NCBI GenBank assembly: GCA_030628575.1
Contig: DAOVQR010000050.1
Coordinates: 1-5,909 of the forward strand
Reading direction: 5' to 3'
DNA from: a bacterium
GTDB taxonomy: Bacteria; Patescibacteriota; UBA1384; JAMDBS01; DAOVQR01
DNA: 5,909 bases
Shown piece by piece: positions 4,687-5,909 of the stretch (the first letter of the stretch is position 1; each line of letters begins with the position of its first letter). The notes under the pieces are model-generated. The model was not told where the DNA came from, did not search any database, and saw only the letters and a list, made by a program, of their open reading frames with translations. A program made the position numbers and the translations under genes.

Positions 4687-4754
4687 AGTGTCCCGAGATG
4701 ACGCCTCTGAAATAATTGGATGAAATCCATTTTTCAGAAAGAAATTTTTCGGGA
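4687..4754 (+). repeat. Structured hairpin element, copy H4, just upstream of the GIY-YIG gene
   Basis: Begins AGTGTCCCG. Outer stem TCCCGA (4691-4696) with TCGGGA (4749-4754). Left segment GATGACGCC (4697-4705). Inner stem TCTGAAA (4706-4712) with TTTCAGA (4732-4738). Terminal stem GGAT/ATCC, extendable by a T-A pair, around triloop GAA (4722-4724). Right segment AAGAAATTTT (4739-4748). Its end is 19 bases before the GIY-YIG start codon and 11 bases before that gene's GGAG ribosome site. Confidence 0.75.
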
Positions 4755-4773
4755 TTATATTCATCGGAGAATA

Positions 4774-5064
4774 ATGTTTCACACTTACGTCCTACAAAGT
4801 CAAAAAGATGGAAGTAAATATGTAGGTTTTACTGAAAGAAGCCCTTCGGACAGATTGATTGATCATAATCAAAGTAAAGTTAAAAGTACCAAAAATAAAC
4901 AACCATGGAATTTGATTTATTATGAAGGGTATATAGATAAAAAAGATGCTTTATCTCGTGAAAAATTTCTGAAAGGCGGTTCGGGAAATAGATACATAAA
5001 AAATCAATTAAAATATTATCTCTCAAAAAATAAAAAACAAAGAACTCGGGTTTTTTCAAGATAA
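4774..5064 (+). CDS. Small stand-alone GIY-YIG endonuclease-fold protein
   Basis: A 96-residue single-domain GIY-YIG protein, the UPF0213/YhbQ-like type. GIY-YIG domains cut DNA with a metal ion, but the role of these small free-standing members is largely unknown. Seen: TYVL (4-7) and KYVG (15-18) as the GIY and YIG strands with Tyr5 and Tyr16, the conserved Arg27 in DRLIDHN with His31, PWNLIYYEGY (44-53), and the metal-binding Glu63 in SREKFLKGGSG. An upstream ATG at 4720 lies inside hairpin H4 and its extra residues do not belong to the family; the ATG at 4774 follows GGAG by four bases. The domain should end near residue 84; the last dozen residues (NKKQRTRVFSR) are read out of frame from a helix-turn-helix gene remnant, so the 3' end appears to be a junction. 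It directly follows two tandem hairpin elements. Confidence 0.92.
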   Translation: MFHTYVLQSQKDGSKYVGFTERSPSDRLIDHNQSKVKSTKNKQPWNLIYYEGYIDKKDALSREKFLKGGSGNRYIKNQLKYYLSKNKKQRTRVFSR

Positions 5065-5191
5065 ATTTTTAAAATTAGCTGGAATTATTTTATATATTCT
5101 AACTAAAATTGAATTAGGAATAACTTCTGATTCAAGAATAAAAACAGTTAAAAAAATTGCTAATGCATTAAATATAGTGTTAATGAATTAA
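5033..5191 (+). pseudogene. Remnant of an XRE-type helix-turn-helix regulator lacking its 5' end
   Basis: In the frame of codon 5072-5074, the sequence reads KNKELGFFQDKFLKLAG, then LTKIELGITSDSRIK, then TVKKIANALNIVLMN and a TAA at 5189. This follows the XRE/Cro-CI domain pattern 'KELGLSQDKFAKLAGIS...LTKIExGITPDxxxxTVKKIAxALN' across helices 1-5. There is no ATG, GTG or TTG before the domain, and a TAA closes the frame upstream at 5009. Several usually polar positions are hydrophobic (GFFQ, GIILYIL), and the C-terminus stops early. The first codons overlap the GIY-YIG tail in another frame. Best explained as a regulator whose 5' part was lost when the GIY-YIG unit arrived or by deletion. A functional gene starting at a rare codon is the alternative. 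Confidence 0.65.
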
Positions 5192-5203
5192 TTAAGTAAA
5201 AAT

Positions 5204-5909
5204 ATGGAAAACAAAGAACTAGAAAAATTAATAAAAAAACGAAAAAGTTGGGTTCAGTCTTCAAAAGACAATAACTTTAATTTTGATGATCTTTTGGTGG
5301 GATCGTATAATGACCCATCACATTTTGTCTATGAAATATTACAAAATGCAGAAGACGCAGGAGCTAAAGAAGTTAGATTTGAACTTTTTAAAGATAGATT
5401 GGATGTTTATCATAATGGAAATGATTTTAATTTAAAAGATGTGGATGGGGTTACAGGAATTGCAAATACCAATTCCAAAAAAAAAGATGACTTGAATAAA
5501 ATAGGTAAATTTGGATTGGGGTTTAAATCAGTTTTTGCTGTTACCAAAACTCCTTGTATTTTTTCTGGTAAATACAGGATTAAAATTGTAGATTTCGTAG
5601 TTCCATCAATTATTGGCAGTAATAATCAATTCTACTTAGACGTCGTGAACAAAACTTTGATTAGGTTACCATTTAATAATGATAAACGTTCATCAGAAGA
5701 ATGTTTCAAACTCATTTCTGAGAAATTAAAAAAAATAGATTTAAAGACATTATTATTTCTGAATAACGTCAGACATATTCAATGGCAAACTCCTTTTTCA
5801 AATGGAAATTATTTAAAATTATCAAAAAAAATTCAAAAAGTTAAAAACACCAAAAAAATAATAATAAAATCAGCGAACTTCATCAAAGAATATATTGTCA
5901 TTGAAAAAC
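5204..5909 (+). CDS. GHKL/Hsp90-like ATPase, sacsin-type N-terminal domain; 3' end beyond window
   Basis: The first 235 residues are open to the window edge. Residues 43-52 YEILQNAEDA form the GHKL N box with Glu45, Asn48 and Asp51. VYHNG (68-72) followed by an Asp-rich turn corresponds to the nucleotide-binding G1 region. IGKFGLGFKSVF (100-111) is the glycine lid, and SGKY (121-124) follows as in Hsp90/sacsin-like ATPases. This set is typical of sacsin-like or 'ATP-binding' proteins of accessory and defence regions, usually large with a distinct C-terminal effector that cannot be seen here. The start ATG at 5204 has no clear ribosome site; it is the first in-frame ATG giving a complete N-terminus. 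It lies 12 bases after the stop of the regulator remnant. Function beyond ATP binding cannot be assigned. Confidence 0.85.
   Translation, partial: MENKELEKLIKKRKSWVQSSKDNNFNFDDLLVGSYNDPSHFVYEILQNAEDAGAKEVRFELFKDRLDVYHNGNDFNLKDVDGVTGIANTNSKKKDDLNKIGKFGLGFKSVFAVTKTPCIFSGKYRIKIVDFVVPSIIGSNNQFYLDVVNKTLIRLPFNNDKRSSEECFKLISEKLKKIDLKTLLFLNNVRHIQWQTPFSNGNYLKLSKKIQKVKNTKKIIIKSANFIKEYIVIEK

Noticed and set aside
4118..4754. CRISPR array
   Set aside because: Copies are few, irregularly spaced, in both orientations, and have conserved loops with variable stems rather than identical repeats with unique spacers.
4619..4754. Intrinsic terminators of the tmRNA gene
   Set aside because: The hairpins end in segments that fold back into the outer stem rather than in a clear T tract after a GC-rich stem; a termination role is possible but not shown.
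4720..4773. Upstream start of the GIY-YIG gene
   Set aside because: This ATG lies within the terminal hairpin of H4, lacks a ribosome site, and the extra residues do not belong to the family.
4573..4782. Minus-strand open frame of 69 codons
   Set aside because: It runs across hairpin copies H2-H4; its length follows from the repeats, and no protein family is recognisable.

Overview
The window looks like an AT-rich bacterial chromosome segment, most plausibly from a Patescibacteria/CPR-type organism. That placement is an inference from the low GC, tightly overlapping genes, a ThyX-based thymidylate route with an archaeal-flavoured P-loop kinase, and a small stand-alone GIY-YIG protein. The standard code fits, since tmk ends in TGA.

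Left part (1-2768, minus strand): one operon for dTMP supply, transcribed right to left. Its order is tmk, a dephospho-CoA-kinase/dNMP-kinase-like P-loop gene, a dCMP deaminase gene, dut, and thyX (C-terminus beyond the window edge). All junctions overlap and each downstream Shine-Dalgarno lies inside the preceding gene. dCMP deaminase and dUTPase both make dUMP, ThyX methylates it to dTMP, and Tmk makes dTDP. A TTGACA-type promoter precedes tmk and is interleaved with a divergent promoter for smpB.

Middle part (2813-4531): smpB on the plus strand, an AT-rich convergent spacer with a long inverted repeat, a membrane-anchored SAM methyltransferase resembling the FAM173 lysine methyltransferases on the minus strand, then the tmRNA gene (ssrA) on the plus strand. 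SmpB and tmRNA are partners in ribosome rescue. The tmRNA shows its acceptor stem, encoded CCA, T arm, helix H2, PK1, a 21-codon tag frame and a 3' pseudoknot. A strong plus-strand promoter lies upstream, inside what would be the 5' extension of the methyltransferase frame.

Right part (4118-5909): the most unusual region. Four copies and one fragment of a roughly 64-68 nt nested hairpin surround the tmRNA and precede the GIY-YIG gene. Their single-stranded segments are conserved while their stems differ with compensating changes. One copy ends on the first bases of the tmRNA, and an inverted copy starts on its CCA. After the GIY-YIG gene comes the remnant of an XRE-type helix-turn-helix gene without a start, whose DNA supplies the last GIY-YIG codons in another frame. 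The window ends inside a GHKL/Hsp90-like ATPase of the sacsin type, a class often seen in defence and accessory loci.

The hairpin family, its placement on both tmRNA ends and its link to the GIY-YIG gene are the best candidates here for something undescribed.
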